64,000 bases of DNA, taken from Cinclus cinclus. Its lineage: Eukaryota > Chordata > Aves > Passeriformes > Cinclidae. The stretch is from positions 100,484,229-100,548,228 of the forward strand of contig NC_085048.1 in the NCBI RefSeq assembly GCF_963662255.1, written 5' to 3'. Position numbers and translations under genes: made by a program. Shown here piece after piece: positions 34,459 to 48,090 of the stretch (its first letter is position 1; every line of letters begins with the position of its first letter). The notes beneath the pieces are model-generated. The model did no database searches and was not told where the DNA came from. It worked only from the letters and a program-made list of their open reading frames with translations.

Positions 34459-34499
34459 AGGAAGGAAGGAAGGAAGGAAGGAAAGAAAGAAAGGAAAGT
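34459..34499. repeat. (GGAA)n microsatellite at exon acceptor
   Basis: Repeats of GAAG/GAAA directly beside the acceptor at 34456-34457. On the transcribed strand it is a TTCC/TTTC tract feeding into CTTAG. Unit B does not reach this position, so copy-to-copy variation is not visible. Confidence 0.9.
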
Positions 34500-35632
34500 A
34501 AACAAACGAAAGAAGAGTGTTAACAGAATAAGGCTAAACTCATCAGGTGCAATCCTTGCATGAGAAGGCATTACCTACTCAGCAAAGCGAGAGATTTTCC
34601 CCTACTTGTCACTGCAGAGTGCTGTCAGCTGAGCACAAGAGGCAGGAGGAGAACGTGGGGCAACAGAAAAATACCATTTCACTCTGACACTGTGGGTGTG
34701 CTTCTTTGGGAACAAAAGATCCCAGGGAACAAGGGAAACACATCTGCTTTGCTTTCAGGTCCTATTAGCAGTGCCTTGCTGCCATTGCACAATAATTTGC
34801 CTTTCTTTAACTGGCAGGGAAGCTGGACAAAAAAATCTCATGCTTCTTACTGATTATTCTGTACTACATGTATGCCTATGACGCTAGTTACTTATGTGTC
34901 CTGGGCAGCTGTTAACGGGAATTTGTTCATGGGAGTTTAAGTTTAAAATCAGGGGGTTTTGGTGACTGGGGTTGATTTTGCCACTAGGAAAGCACAGTTT
35001 TCTTCAAGAAGAAATTTAGAGGTCATTGAGCCACAGATAAGAGCATTCTAGAAGTCTGCAGAAGAGGTAGAGAAAGACTGAATACATTGTCTAAAGTGCC
35101 CTGAAATATTTCAAGGAAAGTCTTGAGTTAATGAGAAATTGATGCTTGGGATCCTTCAGTGATGACCATTAGTCACCACTTTGGCTTTGTGTTGTGCGCC
35201 TAAGGCCAAGCAAAACAAAACAAAACTGGCTAATCTGAGCTTTTTGGATCTCAGCAAAGAATCCTTCAGGTCCCAGGAAGTTGCCAATGCTCCTTCGTGT
35301 TGGACAGCCTCAGGTTACCCAGTACAGTCATTTCCCCAGGCAACCCAGAGCAGTGGTCACAGCACCAAGCCTGACAGAGCTCAAGTGGTGTTTGGACAAT
35401 GCCCTTGGGCACATGGAGTGACTCTTGGCATGTCCTGCACATGGCCAGGAGCTGGACTTGATGACCCTGATGGGCCCCACACAACTCAGGCTATTCCATG
35501 ATTCTATGGCCCTTAGCCACACAGTGACATAACTTAATGTTTCCTCTAGTTTCCACTCTTTTGTGGTTTTCCCTGCATAGACAGGCACAAAACAGTTTGC
35601 CTGTCTTGAGGAGGTGAAATGCACACTGTTAC
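34500..35632 (-). other. Intron crossing the unit A/B boundary
   Basis: Intron between the last two TOG3 exons of the middle copy. It contains a CR1 piece at 35290-35501. No junction scar is visible at 35141/35142, as expected if the phase of the units is arbitrary here. Confidence 0.6.
35290..35501 (+). mobile_element. CR1 LINE 3' fragment, unit B
   Basis: Counterpart of 150-360. Confidence 0.75.
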
Positions 35633-35785
35633 CTTGTGTCCTTGTGACAGTCCTGAGCAAGCGTCCCTGCCGCGTGCACCAGCCTCTCAGCCCTGGGTGT
35701 GCCTGCGAGCTTCGTGACTCCAATTTTCTCCATCAAGGACAGCAGCAGCTGGGCCGCACACTTGCGCACCTGGGCGTGGCGGCTC
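35633..35785 (-). CDS. TOGARAM-like: TOG3 exon 4, middle copy
   Basis: Counterpart of 493-645 with the same borders. One base change converts Ala to Val in the ERLAHAAG segment. This exon sits in unit B while the next exon (34338-34455) sits in unit A, so the gene bridges the two units. Confidence 0.9.
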
Positions 35786-36018
35786 CTGGCAAGAGGAGAG
35801 CAAACACTGGGACACAGGGAGAAGGAGCAACAGCAGCACAGGCCGTGGCCAGAGCGTGCTCATTGATGCGGGAAGCAGGCCTGGCTTCTCCCTGCAGCTT
35901 TAGACACCTGTAGAAGCTTCAAGGCTCTATCCTTAGCCTTTGCAGGCACTTCCACTTCCCCACCATTCACCACATCTCAGCAACTCTGACAGACTGGGAG
36001 AACTCCAGGAAGCAGCAG

Positions 36019-36260
36019 GAAGCTGAGTCAGAGGAAGTTTAGGTTGGACATCAGGAAAAGGTTTTTCACCCACAGGGTGGTTGGGCACTGGAACAGGCTC
36101 CCCAGGGCAGTGGTCACAGCACCAAGCCTGACAGAGTTCAAGAAGCATTTGGAATAATCTCAGGCACATGCTGTGACCCTTGGGGTGCTCTGTGCAAGGC
36201 CACGAGCTGGACTCCATGATCCTGATGGGCCACTTCCAACTCCCCGTATTCTACTGTTCA
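36019..36260 (+). mobile_element. CR1 LINE 3' fragment, unit B
   Basis: Counterpart of 880-1120. Confidence 0.85.
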
Positions 36261-36464
36261 GTGACTCAGAGAAATAATACCCTGAGGGAGGGCAGAAATA
36301 GGGACAAGAGGTCAGAAAGAAGATGGACTGGAGAATCCAGTCACTGAGTTGACAGAAGATGCAGGATACGGGACCCTTCCCTCCCACCATTCCCATGCTT
36401 TAGCTCATCCCTTCCCCCACCTGCACTCTAGAAGGTGAGGAATATCACAGAAAGAAGAACCTAC

Positions 36465-36700
36465 TTGACTCCACTGTCCAGGAGAGCAGTCATTGCTCGT
36501 GCAGGAGTCACGTTCTCCACCATGATGCCCAGGGTCTGACTGGCTGCTGTCTGAACAAACTCTGGGGAGTTCCACACCATCCGGAGAAGGACCCGAGCCA
36601 CCTCGTCCACCTCAGAGTCCATGTCCTTCTTCAAGGTCACAAAGAGCTCTCCCAGAGTGACAATGGCCGAGTAGGACACCTTTGTGCGGAGGTTGCTCAC
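36465..36700 (-). CDS. TOGARAM-like: TOG3 exon 3, middle copy
   Basis: Identical at protein level to 1326-1561 (SNLRTKVS...VTPARAMTALL), same acceptor and GTAGGT donor. Confidence 0.93.
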
Positions 36701-37429
36701 CTGGGGAAGTCATGAGGGGAAACATAAGAATCACCTCAAAAAGAAAACCAGTTGCCTTAGACAAAAGTCCCAGGAAATGACAACATGTCCCACTGTGTCC
36801 AGAGGAACATAAAAGCACAATAAGAGCAGCAGAGCACAAGCACAGAAAGGCACTTCCTCTGGCACCAATTTCTGGCCTGCTTACTGCAGGCCTAATGAAA
36901 CCCATTTCATTAGCGTGATCAACTTTACCCTTCTATAATTTCAATTCCTTTGATTTTAGGCGCTTTTATTTGAAAAGCAAAGAACCAGATTAAAGCAAGG
37001 GTTGCTTTCAAGCCATAAAGGCACAAGTCATAAAGGTAAAAGAGTCAGTGCGCCTGTTCACAAAAGCAACACCAGCACTTGAAGCAGTCAGCCAGGAAAC
37101 AGAAAACTCTGGCTCAGATCTACAGACTAATTTGCAGCGTTGAATTACAGCTTGGGCAGAGATTAGGACTCTGGCATATAACATAACTGGTGTCTCAGTT
37201 TCTGCATTTGCACATTTCATTATAATGGCAGCTCACTCAAAGATGAGTGTCAGCTACTCGACCTCCCAGTAAATTCAGCTCCACAGACACACAGGTCCTA
37301 CAGATGGCTGACAGACATCAGAAATATAAGGTCTAAAACCAGAAATGAAGGCAGTCCCTGAGCACACATGGAGATGAACAAGGACGTGTCTACTCTACAC
37401 ACCGTGTATGAACTACAGGGTGCAATTCA

Positions 37430-37597
<168 letters not shown>

Positions 37598-39247
37598 CTA
37601 GGCCGCACCCTCTGAAATTACAAGGCTGGCAGCTCAGTCAAGCAATGGGAAGTGCTTTTCAAGGAGTACTTGACGAGATCGTGGAGCTCCTTGCTGCAGG
37701 ATGCTGCGGCAGTCAAAAGCATGCACAGATCCAAGAGACAAATAGAGGAGTTTCAGAGACCTCATTTGTGGCTGTTTTAGAGGACAGCCTCTCCAAAAGG
37801 ACTGGCACACGGAGTCCCAGTCACACTGCTTCCTAGAAGCTGTGAGACCGGGCCATGCTGCCGTTTCTTGTCACCTCCCTGTACCTGTCCCTAAGGCAAA
37901 ATCCCAGTGGGCTGTTACTGGGGCATTTTCCTTCCTTTGCCAGCCCCAGCAGGCAGTTCAGCAGTGACAGTCTGCACTGGCACTCCAGAGCTGAGTTTCC
38001 CCTCTACAATCTAGGCCTGTCTGTCACCCACTCCATTCCACCTCCACATTCCCCAAGAAAGCAGCAGGATGTCCCGGAAGTTTCCACACCTGGGCAAGAA
38101 CAGTTGCAACTCTGACTTTTCCCCAAACCCCCTACCTAAAGCAATGCCCACAACAGCATAAAAGGTGCAAACAACTCTGTCTCTCAGCACTTGCTCCGTG
38201 CAGCCCTGAGCTACAGGAAGGAGTGTGAGGCATCAAGGCTGCAGTACAGGGCTGGTGACCAATCCCACAGGCACCCCTGAGTGTCACCCAGAACCCCCAC
38301 ACCTGCAGAAGCTCTCTGCACCTCACGGGGCACCAAAGAGAAATGGGGAAGAGAAAGCAGAAGAGAAAGGGCAAAGCAAAGGCGACTACACAAGGAGATG
38401 CCTCGTGGCAGAGTTTTCATGCTCATCCCAGTGTGAATGGAGTCCTTATCCCTGTGTGAAACAATCATCCATCAGAGAGTGGATGCTAACCCAGACATCA
38501 AAAACACAACCCAATACCACCTAACACTTGTAGGCTTATCGCCTCTGGGCCTCCTTCTGTCCGTGTCTAATTGTGGGACATATGGTGAGTATTGAGAAAA
38601 TATCTTAGGCCCATATGAAGCAGTGTGAAGGAAAATGTTGAATTCCAAAAGTGCAAGCTCCCTAGAGGATTTCATTTCTTTTTCCTTCTCCTCTGCCACA
38701 AGCCCTTCAGGAGTAATGACAGGCTGAGGGATTTGAAAAGCACAACTCGGTCCCTTTCTCCAAATGAGGAATGGACTCTGATTTGGAGCTGCTTCTGGGA
38801 CTCACATGCAGGAGGTGACAGGGAGACCCTGTCCCTGCCATTGCTGTCAGCAGTGGGAGCAGAGAGAAATCTTACTCAGTCCCACTGGGCCACTGCCCCA
38901 AGGCACCCAAACCTCTACACTCAAAACTGCTGCCATCCTGCTTCTGCCTTCAGCCAGCAAATCATCTCATCCCACAGCTTCCTCTCTTCCCTCAACATTT
39001 CCTTTGCAACTCCATGGAGCAGCAGGCAAAGCGAGGAATCAGCACAGAGCTGCTGCAGCTGGAGCAGAGCTGCAGACCAAGGCCAAGAAAAGGCTGCTCT
39101 CAAATCTTTATCCTCTCACTGCTTTGGAGTGCTTTCAGCAGTGCCCTTTGGCCCTCTGGGATATCAGGGCTCAGAGGCATTGGCAAGATCCACTTGGGAG
39201 TTTCCTTCAGGCTAAGAGGGAGACAGAGTGTCCAGGGCCCTTCTTAC

Positions 39248-39380
39248 CAGTCATCGCTGTCCAGCCAGGAGAGAGCCTGGAGCAAGGACTGCTGTGGGTC
39301 AGCAGAGGGTGTGTCCTTGTGCCCACGCCCTCGGAGAAGCTCCTCTCGGCGCTCGGCACCAGTGGCCGTCTGCGAAGTCA
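39248..39380 (-). CDS. TOGARAM-like: Linker end / TOG3 exon 1, middle copy
   Basis: Counterpart of 4109-4241 with Pro in place of Ala (DTPSADP). Splice borders unchanged, and the SWLDSDDW helix start is intact. Confidence 0.88.
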
Positions 39381-40689
39381 CTGTGAGGAGAGGGTCAGCC
39401 CTGAGCGCTGCAGCCCCGGGCAAGGACCCCGCCATGGAGCGGCCTGCAGCCCCAGCTCCCAGCCAGGCTTCCATGTGCTGCAAACTGCCCCTGGCTCACA
39501 CACTTCCCTGCTCTCTGGCTCCTTGGATTCCTTTCTTTCTCCCAGCATCCTCCACCCCCCCTCTCCCCGGCCTCCCAGCTGGACACAGCTCCAGGCTAAA
39601 CCTGACAATTGCCCATACAGCGCCAGCTCCCAAGTGCCACAGGAAGCACAGCCAGCGGCAGGTTCCTGAGGCCGCAGAGCTCCCACTCCCTGCCAGACAG
39701 GGCTAACCAGCGGGAATGGCTGCCCCAGGAGGGAACCCTCCAAGGGCCTCTCTTTTCCCAGCCACCTGATTTCCCCCAGCCCTGAGGACTGAGCCACTCT
39801 GCAACTCCCTGAGGAAAGACCTGCAGCTGCCTCGCCGCAGCACCAAGCCAAGCCTGAACAACCCAGGCTCAATTCTGCCCACTTCTGAGGGTGGAAATAG
39901 CATCATTATAAAAGACCATTCCAAGTATCATTCCTAGCTCCCTTCTTCTTATCTCACCCTACTTGAGATGCTAGCACAGGCAGGCTACCCACAAAGGAGA
40001 GACAAGAGCCTCTAGGGACTATCTGCTGTGCATTTCCTGCATTTCCAGCCTGGGAGCACCAGGCAGCCCCTCCTGGCTGTCATCTGCTACACTCAGCCGC
40101 TGTATTTGGGTACAGTGACACGGGAGGCGCTGCTTGTTCCTGCTCTTGGCATTGCAGGATGTGGGATGGCAGGCGCCAGGAGCCATTGGGCACTTCTGGC
40201 AGCAGCAGCACGACTGCACCAAGGCACCGACTGCCTTGCAGAGACAACCCTTGCAGGGGTAGCAGAAAAGCTGGCTGCAGAGCCGGACCGCAGCACAGGC
40301 AGAGGGCCTCCGTGGTGAGCAGACAACTGATGGTGGTGGTAGTCGTAGGTGCACAGTGAGCTCACTGTGGCACACTGCCCTGCAGCTCATCCCTGCAGTT
40401 ACAGCCGCCTCCTGGCACCAGCGCTGTCGTTTGGACAGTCAGGATGGGCGAAGGCCAGAGCTTAGGCCTTTACCACTACTTTATTCAGCTCAACTTTCCA
40501 ATGGAACTCTGAGAACCAACCGCTCCAGTACTACCAAGCTGGAGTAACTCAAAAGTAGATTTGCTACTCATTCTCAGGAAAGGCTATGGACCCAAAATTG
40601 CAGCTGTGCTGGCTGAGGCAGGAGGCAGTTTGTGCTCCCTGTGCAAGGAAAAACCCGTGTGGGAAAAAGCTGCCATGGAGCGGGCTTAC

Positions 40690-40851
40690 CTGAGGAGTTG
40701 CATGGGACACTGCCTTCCTCCTGGATTATGGGCATGGTGGGCAGTAAGGGCACGTTGTCGTGCTTCCTCAAGATGTTTCTCTTCAAAGCATTACCAGGGT
40801 GTTTTCTCTGCCCGCTGGAAGCTGTGCCATTGACAGGTGGAAGGCAAAAGC
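40690..40851 (-). CDS. TOGARAM-like: Linker exon with LLPTMPII core, middle copy
   Basis: Counterpart of 5551-5712, same phases; the single base difference inside (near 40804) is silent. Confidence 0.8.
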
Positions 40852-41002
40852 CTGCAGGGACCAAAGAGGAGCTTGTAAGTTGAGGGTGCTAAACAGGGTG
40901 ATGATGGAAAGGGCCAGAAATCTTGCTGCAGCTGGGGAACATCTCTTTGTTATCCCACAAGAACTTCAAGTAGAACACTGGCATGCTACCACGAGAAAAG
41001 CA

Positions 41003-41266
41003 TCACAGAATCACAAAATCCTAGAAGATTTTGGGTCGGAAGGCCCCCTTAACCACCATCAAGTCCAAACCCTGGGGGTAGGAACACCCTCATCTTGATC
41101 AGGTTCCTCTGAGCCCCAGGTAAACTGGCTTTGAACACCTTCAAGGATGGATCAACAACACCTTCTCCGGGCATACCCTTCCAGCATTTCATCGCCTTCA
41201 CTATGGAAAAAATTATCCCTAATATGTAGTCTGAATCTACCTTCTTCTAGTTTAAAAACAAACTGC
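41003..41266 (-). mobile_element. CR1 LINE 3' fragment, unit B
   Basis: Counterpart of 5862-6125. Confidence 0.85.
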
Positions 41267-41954
41267 AGTGATGCTTCCCCTAAGAAACAAGGAAAAGTCA
41301 GTATTGCTTTGCTTTGGCTTTCCTGTTTTGGAGGCTGGCTGGGGAAGTTCCCAAAAGAAAGTGCAGATAACCCTGGGGCTGAGTGCTGCCCTTGAAGGTC
41401 CCTGCTGCTGCCCTGCCCTCGGGGAGCGCACACAGCACTGCAGCCAGAGCCCCTCAACCGGGATTCACTCAGGAATGCTGCTTGCTCCTAGGGCTGCAAC
41501 AGGAGAACTGGCTCAGGGCTTCAGCACAGCTCTACAGTGCCAGCCCCACGGCTGCGAGTGGCAGGAAAAGGATCTCTGGTGTTTTCATTAGAAGGAGTTG
41601 GATTTGGACATTTCTTCCAGGCTGCTCCTTGGTTGGAAAGCATTCTTCTGGTCTCACATTCCCTGGAAGCTCCTCTACAGGACAGAGTTTGAAGCCCCAG
41701 GTGACTTTGCAAGACAGAATTTTTTACTCTGAACAACTTCAGAGGTGAAGGTGGGAGGCTGATATTCTGTTACTGACTCAGTGAGGCCATGGGCAAGACA
41801 CTTCTTGCCTCTGTATTTTCCTTTGGGGAATAGAAAGCAATCCTATGCAAGCTTCCACTCACATGCAAGCGGAACCACTGCCCAGTCTGATTGCAACACT
41901 GTGCAGAGGGCAAGCAAGTGGTCAAGAGGGACCACAAGTGTAGGCACTACTTAC

Positions 41955-42105
41955 TTGCTTCAGCTGCATCCCTGGGCTCAACTGTCTGTGGAGGCAGCTG
42001 CAAGGCTGTTTTCTCTTCTCTCCTTTTCTTCATCTCATTCTCAAAAATCTCCACATCCTTTGGCTCTAAGTTCTTTTCAGCCAACTTGCACAAGGCAGCA
42101 CGGAT
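41955..42105 (-). CDS. TOGARAM-like: Linker exon, charged helical segment, middle copy
   Basis: Counterpart of 6813-6963 and identical to it. The first exon of the uninterrupted in-frame series that runs to the stop at 28097. Confidence 0.8.
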
Positions 42106-43069
42106 CTAGTTGCAATGGAAATGCACCACAGACTGTAAGCAGAGACACACAAAGCAGACACAAAATCTCCTCAGGAGCACAGAGTCCATAGAGTGCCATA
42201 GTCTTTCATCCAGCTCCAAATATACATTCCCGTGGTTTCAGGAGGATGTCTCCCATCCTCACCTTGGCAATTACACACAGTGAGGTGGAACACTTCAGGG
42301 CCACAACCTTACACCGCTCCTACTGCAACCCATGACAGGAAGCCCCGTTTCAAGCATGAAAGTCATAGGAATGCTCCAAGATAAATGAAGAGCTCCCATG
42401 AGCAGTGAGCAGGCAGTTCAGGTCCTACGGGCCATGGCAGGAGAATAAAATCCACGTGCAACATGCAGTAAGGAGGGGGAACTAGCTGTTGCTTAACACT
42501 CATGGCCAGGAATTGCAGCTGTTTCTCACTTCCTGGATTCTGAAGGACTCAGCTCTGAAGGACTCTGAACGACTTGGTCTCTGCGACCAGCAGACCAAAA
42601 GGAGGAGTCATGTGAAAACAAGTTGCAGAGACATTGAGAGTATGAGCAGAAAATTAGCGAATGAGAGGGCTGTAAGATAGAGTCAGGGAGGTAACCAGGA
42701 GAAATCAAACTCTCCCATTTTATTTTGCAGCCTTGCTTAAACTCAACATTAGAATCTTTGCTCCTCTGCTTCTGAGGGTGCCCTTTGCCCATGTTCACTG
42801 GTGGGCAGCTTGCTCTGCCATTCAGAACTTCTCTAAAATGGCCTTTGCACATAAAAGTTGCTTCAGGTATGACACTGGCACCATCGCCAAACCAGTGACT
42901 TTGGCACCACTGGAAATAGCCAAGCAATAGCTCAGTAGCTGTCAAATATATTCCCAAGAGAATCCCCATCCCCCAAGAGTGGAAGATTATTATTTTAAGG
43001 GACATTTTGGGCCAAGCACTAAACAGCCACTGGAAAGGAAGTCTGCTCATCCCTGTTCTTATCCCCTAC

Positions 43070-43204
43070 CTTTCCAAAGCCATCCTTCAGGTCTCTGCCA
43101 CTTGTAAGACCGGGACCAGTGGGATGATCCGTCTCCTTGGCCTGGCTCAGTGGGAGGCCTAGTACTGGAAGCAAAGGTTTGTGTAAATCTCTGGCAGACT
43201 TCAA
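43070..43204 (-). pseudogene. Degenerate Y-like linker exon, middle copy
   Basis: Counterpart of 7928-8062; same frame, same GTAGGG donor, same lack of a convincing acceptor. Confidence 0.3.
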
Positions 43205-43939
43205 TTCCCCAAAATATCATGGTGGGCGACAGGCAAGACAGCTTCCAGATTACAGAACCCTCAAAAGGTGCAGAGACTGTGCGTGAGAGCAGCAAGCTAC
43301 ATACGCCTAGACCCTCTCCCAAAGGATGGGCTACTGGCAGCAGACATGACATTACTCTGTTGTCCAGCAGACTGAAACCTGCTGCATGATGAAGGCCTCA
43401 GCCCCTGCATGCTGGAGAGCCTCTGTGTTTGACAGAGAAGGGCAGAGATGAAGATTGCTCTTGACAGAGATTCCTATCTGCCCTTATGCTGATTTTAGGA
43501 AACGTCTTCTTTCCGGTTCCTAAAAGAAGTCCTGGGTTCTAATACCCGTATGCACTTAGATCAACATTTTCTTCTCTTGGATGGAATATTTTGGAGGACA
43601 TTAGAAGAAAATCTTAGGATGGTAGGAATGTTACCCAAACATAAGTTGTGTTCTTGACCCTAGATAATTCATTTTCCCCAGTGATTTTCATTTTAAACAC
43701 TATGAGACTGGGCCACATTCGGGCCAGCCTGAGTAAAGGCTGATTTTCTTAATGCAAGTAGAACAATGTCACCTCTTCTGAAATCCTCTCCAGGAGAGCT
43801 GCTAAAATTCAGACAAGTAATCATTCTATACAACAGCTTCACAGAGGATAAAATCAAGTGTCAGCAAAGCAGGAAAAAAGCAATGTCCTAAATCAGGATT
43901 TTTGCCCCTGCAGAATGGTCAGGCTAATAATAAAGGAGA

Positions 43940-44076
43940 CTAAGATATGGGCTTGCAGGAAGGAGGGCAGTTCTGGATGGAAGGCAAGGCCTTGGAAGGT
44001 GAGGGCATCTGGGAAGTTGGCAGGGAAATTACTGAGCCCAGGATAACCTCCTTGGGATCACTGCAGTCAGTCAGGT
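43940..44076 (-). CDS. Y-type linker exon ending in TAG, middle copy
   Basis: Counterpart of 8798-8934, with one substitution (EVIL for EVTL). The TAG is kept, so the stop predates the 35-kb duplication. Confidence 0.45.
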
Positions 44077-46648
44077 CTGCAAAATGGACACACAAAATGT
44101 GACAGAGGCCACATTGCAAGCCTGAAGCATCTGAAGCTCCATATACCACGGCACACATTTCCTGGAAACCTCTAAATAGCTGCACAGGCAAACATGCTTC
44201 TGCCAGCAGCCCCTTGAGGCAGGCCATGGGGAAACCCTGACCCACTTCCACAGAGCTCCCAGAGGAACACCCTGGGCTCTGGGCTGCCCTGGGACAATGT
44301 GCACAGGCAATGTGCACAGGCTCTCCAGGCTGGCACAAGACCCTCCCTCCCACCAGAGAGCGGCCCAGCTCCCACCTTACCTCTGGGTGAGGCTGAGCCA
44401 TGCTGGTTCTGCCCCTTGTCCTCCTCCCTGGCAGTGACTCTGGGGACAGCGCTGCTCAGCTGTCTCTGCCAGGGCTCCTGGGCCAAGGCTCCCTCAGCTG
44501 GCCGGGAGCCCAGACCTCCATTCCCAGCGCCGCGGTTCCACACATCTGTCTCCAAGCTGAACAATTCAGCGAGTTTCCTTGGGAACCTAGGCATCCTAGG
44601 TCCTGTCACACAAGAGCTCTTTATCTTTATCCTCTGGGTTTGTGTTGTAGACTCAGAAGAAGCTGTAAATCAGGTAAAAGAGCAGAAGTGACTAAATTGA
44701 AATCACACCTTTACAGCCCACCCATCTAATGGATGAGGAATTTAAAGGGTATTTCAGTCACTGCAAGGATTTCTTGGTTTTTTGTTTTTTTATTTTTCAT
44801 GAAACTGGCATCATTTGAATATTTCTGAACAATATGGAGCTGGCAAGCCAGGAGACAAGGGTTCTAGGGCTTTTTTTTGTCCACTGTTCTCCCCACTGCT
44901 CCAGGGTCCCTTTCCTTCCAAAGAGCTGGAAACTCACCCTGGTGTCTAGAATTTGATGCTGTCTAGGATGCAATTCTTTCCAAATGTAGTTTTCAAAGGC
45001 TTTGTTTCTGTAACTCCCACTCTATTCTAAGCTGTTGGGCTTTGCATTTTTGGGAATTTTTAAATTTCTCTTTACAACCAAGGAAGTGCTGGAACAAAAA
45101 CTAGGGCAACCACATGTTAGATGCAAGACAAGCTTTGCTTTCCCCATTAGATGTCCCCAGTGTTCAGCGAGCCTATACTTGTAGGGAATGAAGTGGTCAT
45201 CCACAAGTTTCACTTTTTGCTCTGCTTCGCAGTTCAAGAGGCTTATTCCCAGCCTTCTTTCCTGCACAGACACCCAAGCCCAACATAAACAAGACCTGCC
45301 TCAAAACATCTATGATCAGGGCTGATACTGACAAATCTAAATTTTCTTAATGGAAAATGCAGAGAGCAGGCCATGCTAAAATACTCTCCAACAGAGCTGT
45401 TAGAACAAAGAGAAATAGCACTTGGCTTCACAGAGGATAAAACAATTGGCAGCCAAGCAGTAAGAGAGGAAACACTTTCTGAATAAGGATTGTCTTTCCC
45501 CTGTAGAATGCTCAGGACCTAAAAACAACAGTAAGATTTAAAGACACAGCTCAATTCCAGTTCAGAATTAATCCAGCAAAAATCTCACCATACATAGCAA
45601 GCAATACTTCTCGCTTGATGAATTAAGACTTCCAGGTGTATAACAGCAATTAAGGAGTCAATCCAACGTGGCTATACCCAGGATTTGACAGAACTAACCC
45701 TGAACAAAGGCACCAGAGGATCTGATCCCTTTTTCTGCATCAGCAAAATGATTTCTTCAAATCTCATCTCTCCTATCATTCCATGCCCAGAAATGGCAAA
45801 GGAACAACAACAGACTTTGATGGAGGCTCTCAGCTGGAAGGCATTGGCTGACACAGATGCACCAGAGACCGCATTTTGTCTGGCACAATTCTACTTGTCA
45901 GGGATCAGGCAAGGCAGGAATAGGGGGAGAAGGCAGAAGGCATCTCCTCCCCCAGCCACAGCCTGCAACACTGACACAGGCAGAGAGAGTCAGGCAAGAG
46001 ATTTGTCCTTGTGAACCTGCCATGGGTGGCTCTGGGCTTGTGCTGTCAGAGGATGACAAACTCAGATCCTGCATAGGATGCATGCATTTTGATGCCTCCT
46101 TCTCCTTAAGTGGAAAATTCACAGGGACTTTCTGTCAGAGGAGGTTTCCCTATATCTAGCAGTACAAAAGCAGGCAATTTTGCCGAATCAACATGAGATT
46201 TTAAAGGGTTCAGCTCAGAAAATACCCCAAGGAAAGGTATTCTCCTTCAAAACCAGGATGAAGGAGTGGGAAAATTTCTCATTTCATGCCAAATCCCTCC
46301 TTCTTTGGCACTAATTGCAACATTAGAAAGTCAGCTGGGAGGTTAAAGGCATGTGCAGGATGGACAGGAATGTTTCCTTTTCATTTTCCTTTTCATTCAC
46401 AGGGCCTCAAGATAACACACCAAGATACAGGTGCTGCCACGTAACGCTTCACATTGGTGGAATTTTCACAGCTTCACCAGAGCACAATCCCAGTGACTGG
46501 GCTCTGGGAGAGTCCACTGAGCTCATCCAGGAATTGAAACAAATATAAAGATATCTTTTAAGCAATGGTATTTAATCAAGCTTTCAAAATGTCACCTCTG
46601 CATCAAAATTCCAATGAGCATTTAAGGACAGACATGCCCTGTACGTAC

Positions 46649-46695
46649 CTGCATGTTCAGAGTTCTGCTCTTTGCTTCTGCTGCTGGATCTTGGC
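46649..46695 (-). CDS. TOGARAM-like: V exon, beta, middle copy
   Basis: 47-bp exon with CACCAG acceptor and GTACGT donor, reading PRSSSRSKEQNSEHA like gamma (Ser where unit A beta has Cys). Confidence 0.5.
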
Positions 46696-47929
46696 CTGGT
46701 GGAAACAGAAGACAAAAGAACATATGAGGAGGGAGAAAGAGAAGGGAGGGAACAGGTGTAGCATGAAAGGAGGCAATCCTTCTTTGCATGGTTACTCTGA
46801 TGAAGGAGGAAATGCAACCCATCATCCCAACAAGGTGCAAAGCTGAAAAATTGTCCTTAAGCTTTCAGTTGCTGCCATCAGACAGAGCTGGCCAAGCTCC
46901 AGCTGAAACACAGCAGTCATTCATTGAAGTTGCATCATAACTCCCCAATTCTGCTGCCGCTCCCTTTGGAGCCAAGAGGCTCCTACAGACTCTCTGAAGC
47001 AGCAAGAGCTGCTAAGATGAGACACGAGTCTGTATGGAGGGCAGCTACTTTGCTACTGCTGCCAAAGCTTGACTTTGCCTGCTCGTGCCTTACACTGGTG
47101 CCAGTCTTGTGCTGCATGGGGTCAGAGCACTGCAATGTCCTGAGAAGGATATTCCACCTCCTTGCTCTTTCAAGAAGGAAAAGCCTTTTTCCAGCTCAAC
47201 TGATAGGCAAGGCTATTCAGACTGCACTTTAAAAGCCCTGCCTAAGCTTTTCAATTGGAATGATACTTCTGAGACTCCTTCTTTATTGTAATCACTCGGA
47301 TAAGCTTGACAACTACATTTTCTCACACGTATCTTCCCATCAGGTACAATCCTATATCACTTCTCTAGAGCCTTGCCCTCCTTGATTTTAGCCCAGATCT
47401 AAACAATCAACTTTCATCAGATTATACATCCATAACTAAATATTGTCTCAGATCTCACTTCACAGCAGACGTCAACAAAACAGACAAGTTACTCCTGATG
47501 TTTACAGAGGTAGCACGTAAATGTACAGACACCACGCCAGCAGCCAATATTTGGCCAAACATAGTATTTCGGATGCTGAAGCTGATAGTCAAGGATCACA
47601 GTATTCAAAGATCTGCAGGATCCAGAGACATGCAATACAGTTCCCAAATGACACCACAAACATTCTAGAGGGAATCAAGAGCCAAGCCCAGCAGAGGACT
47701 CATCTTGAGGTGCTTCTAACCCCAGCCTCTTCTTCCCCACCACCATCTCTGCTCTTGGGACAGATGATGTGGGATTTGACATTGTGCATTGGATCATCAT
47801 AATTGTGCAAAATGGTGAATATACAGAGGTTTGCCTAAACACATGGAAGAGCTGACTGTTGAGAAGATCCTCACAAGATGGGAAGAGGGAGGTGAACAGC
47901 ACCCTGGAGCAGCAGACACCTTGGATTAC

Positions 47930-48090
47930 CTCATCTCCTGGGATTCCTGGACATCCAGCTGCAGAGAGCTTTGCGGAGAGCCTGAAGAACTGCCAACAGG
48001 GGCACTGAGTGCCTTGCCTATAGGGGGGATCAAAGGCAGTCCCAATGACCCCTTCTTCATATCCCCTTCAGTGGCTGACAGCAAGGAAGT
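47930..48090 (-). CDS. TOGARAM-like: W exon, beta, middle copy
   Basis: Counterpart of 12790-12950 with the gamma-type Leu before DVQES. Open, same borders. Confidence 0.65.

Noticed and set aside
35141..35142. Duplication breakpoint at this coordinate
   Set aside because: The unit start coincides with the window start only because the window begins inside the array. No target-site duplication, repeat boundary or sequence scar is seen here.
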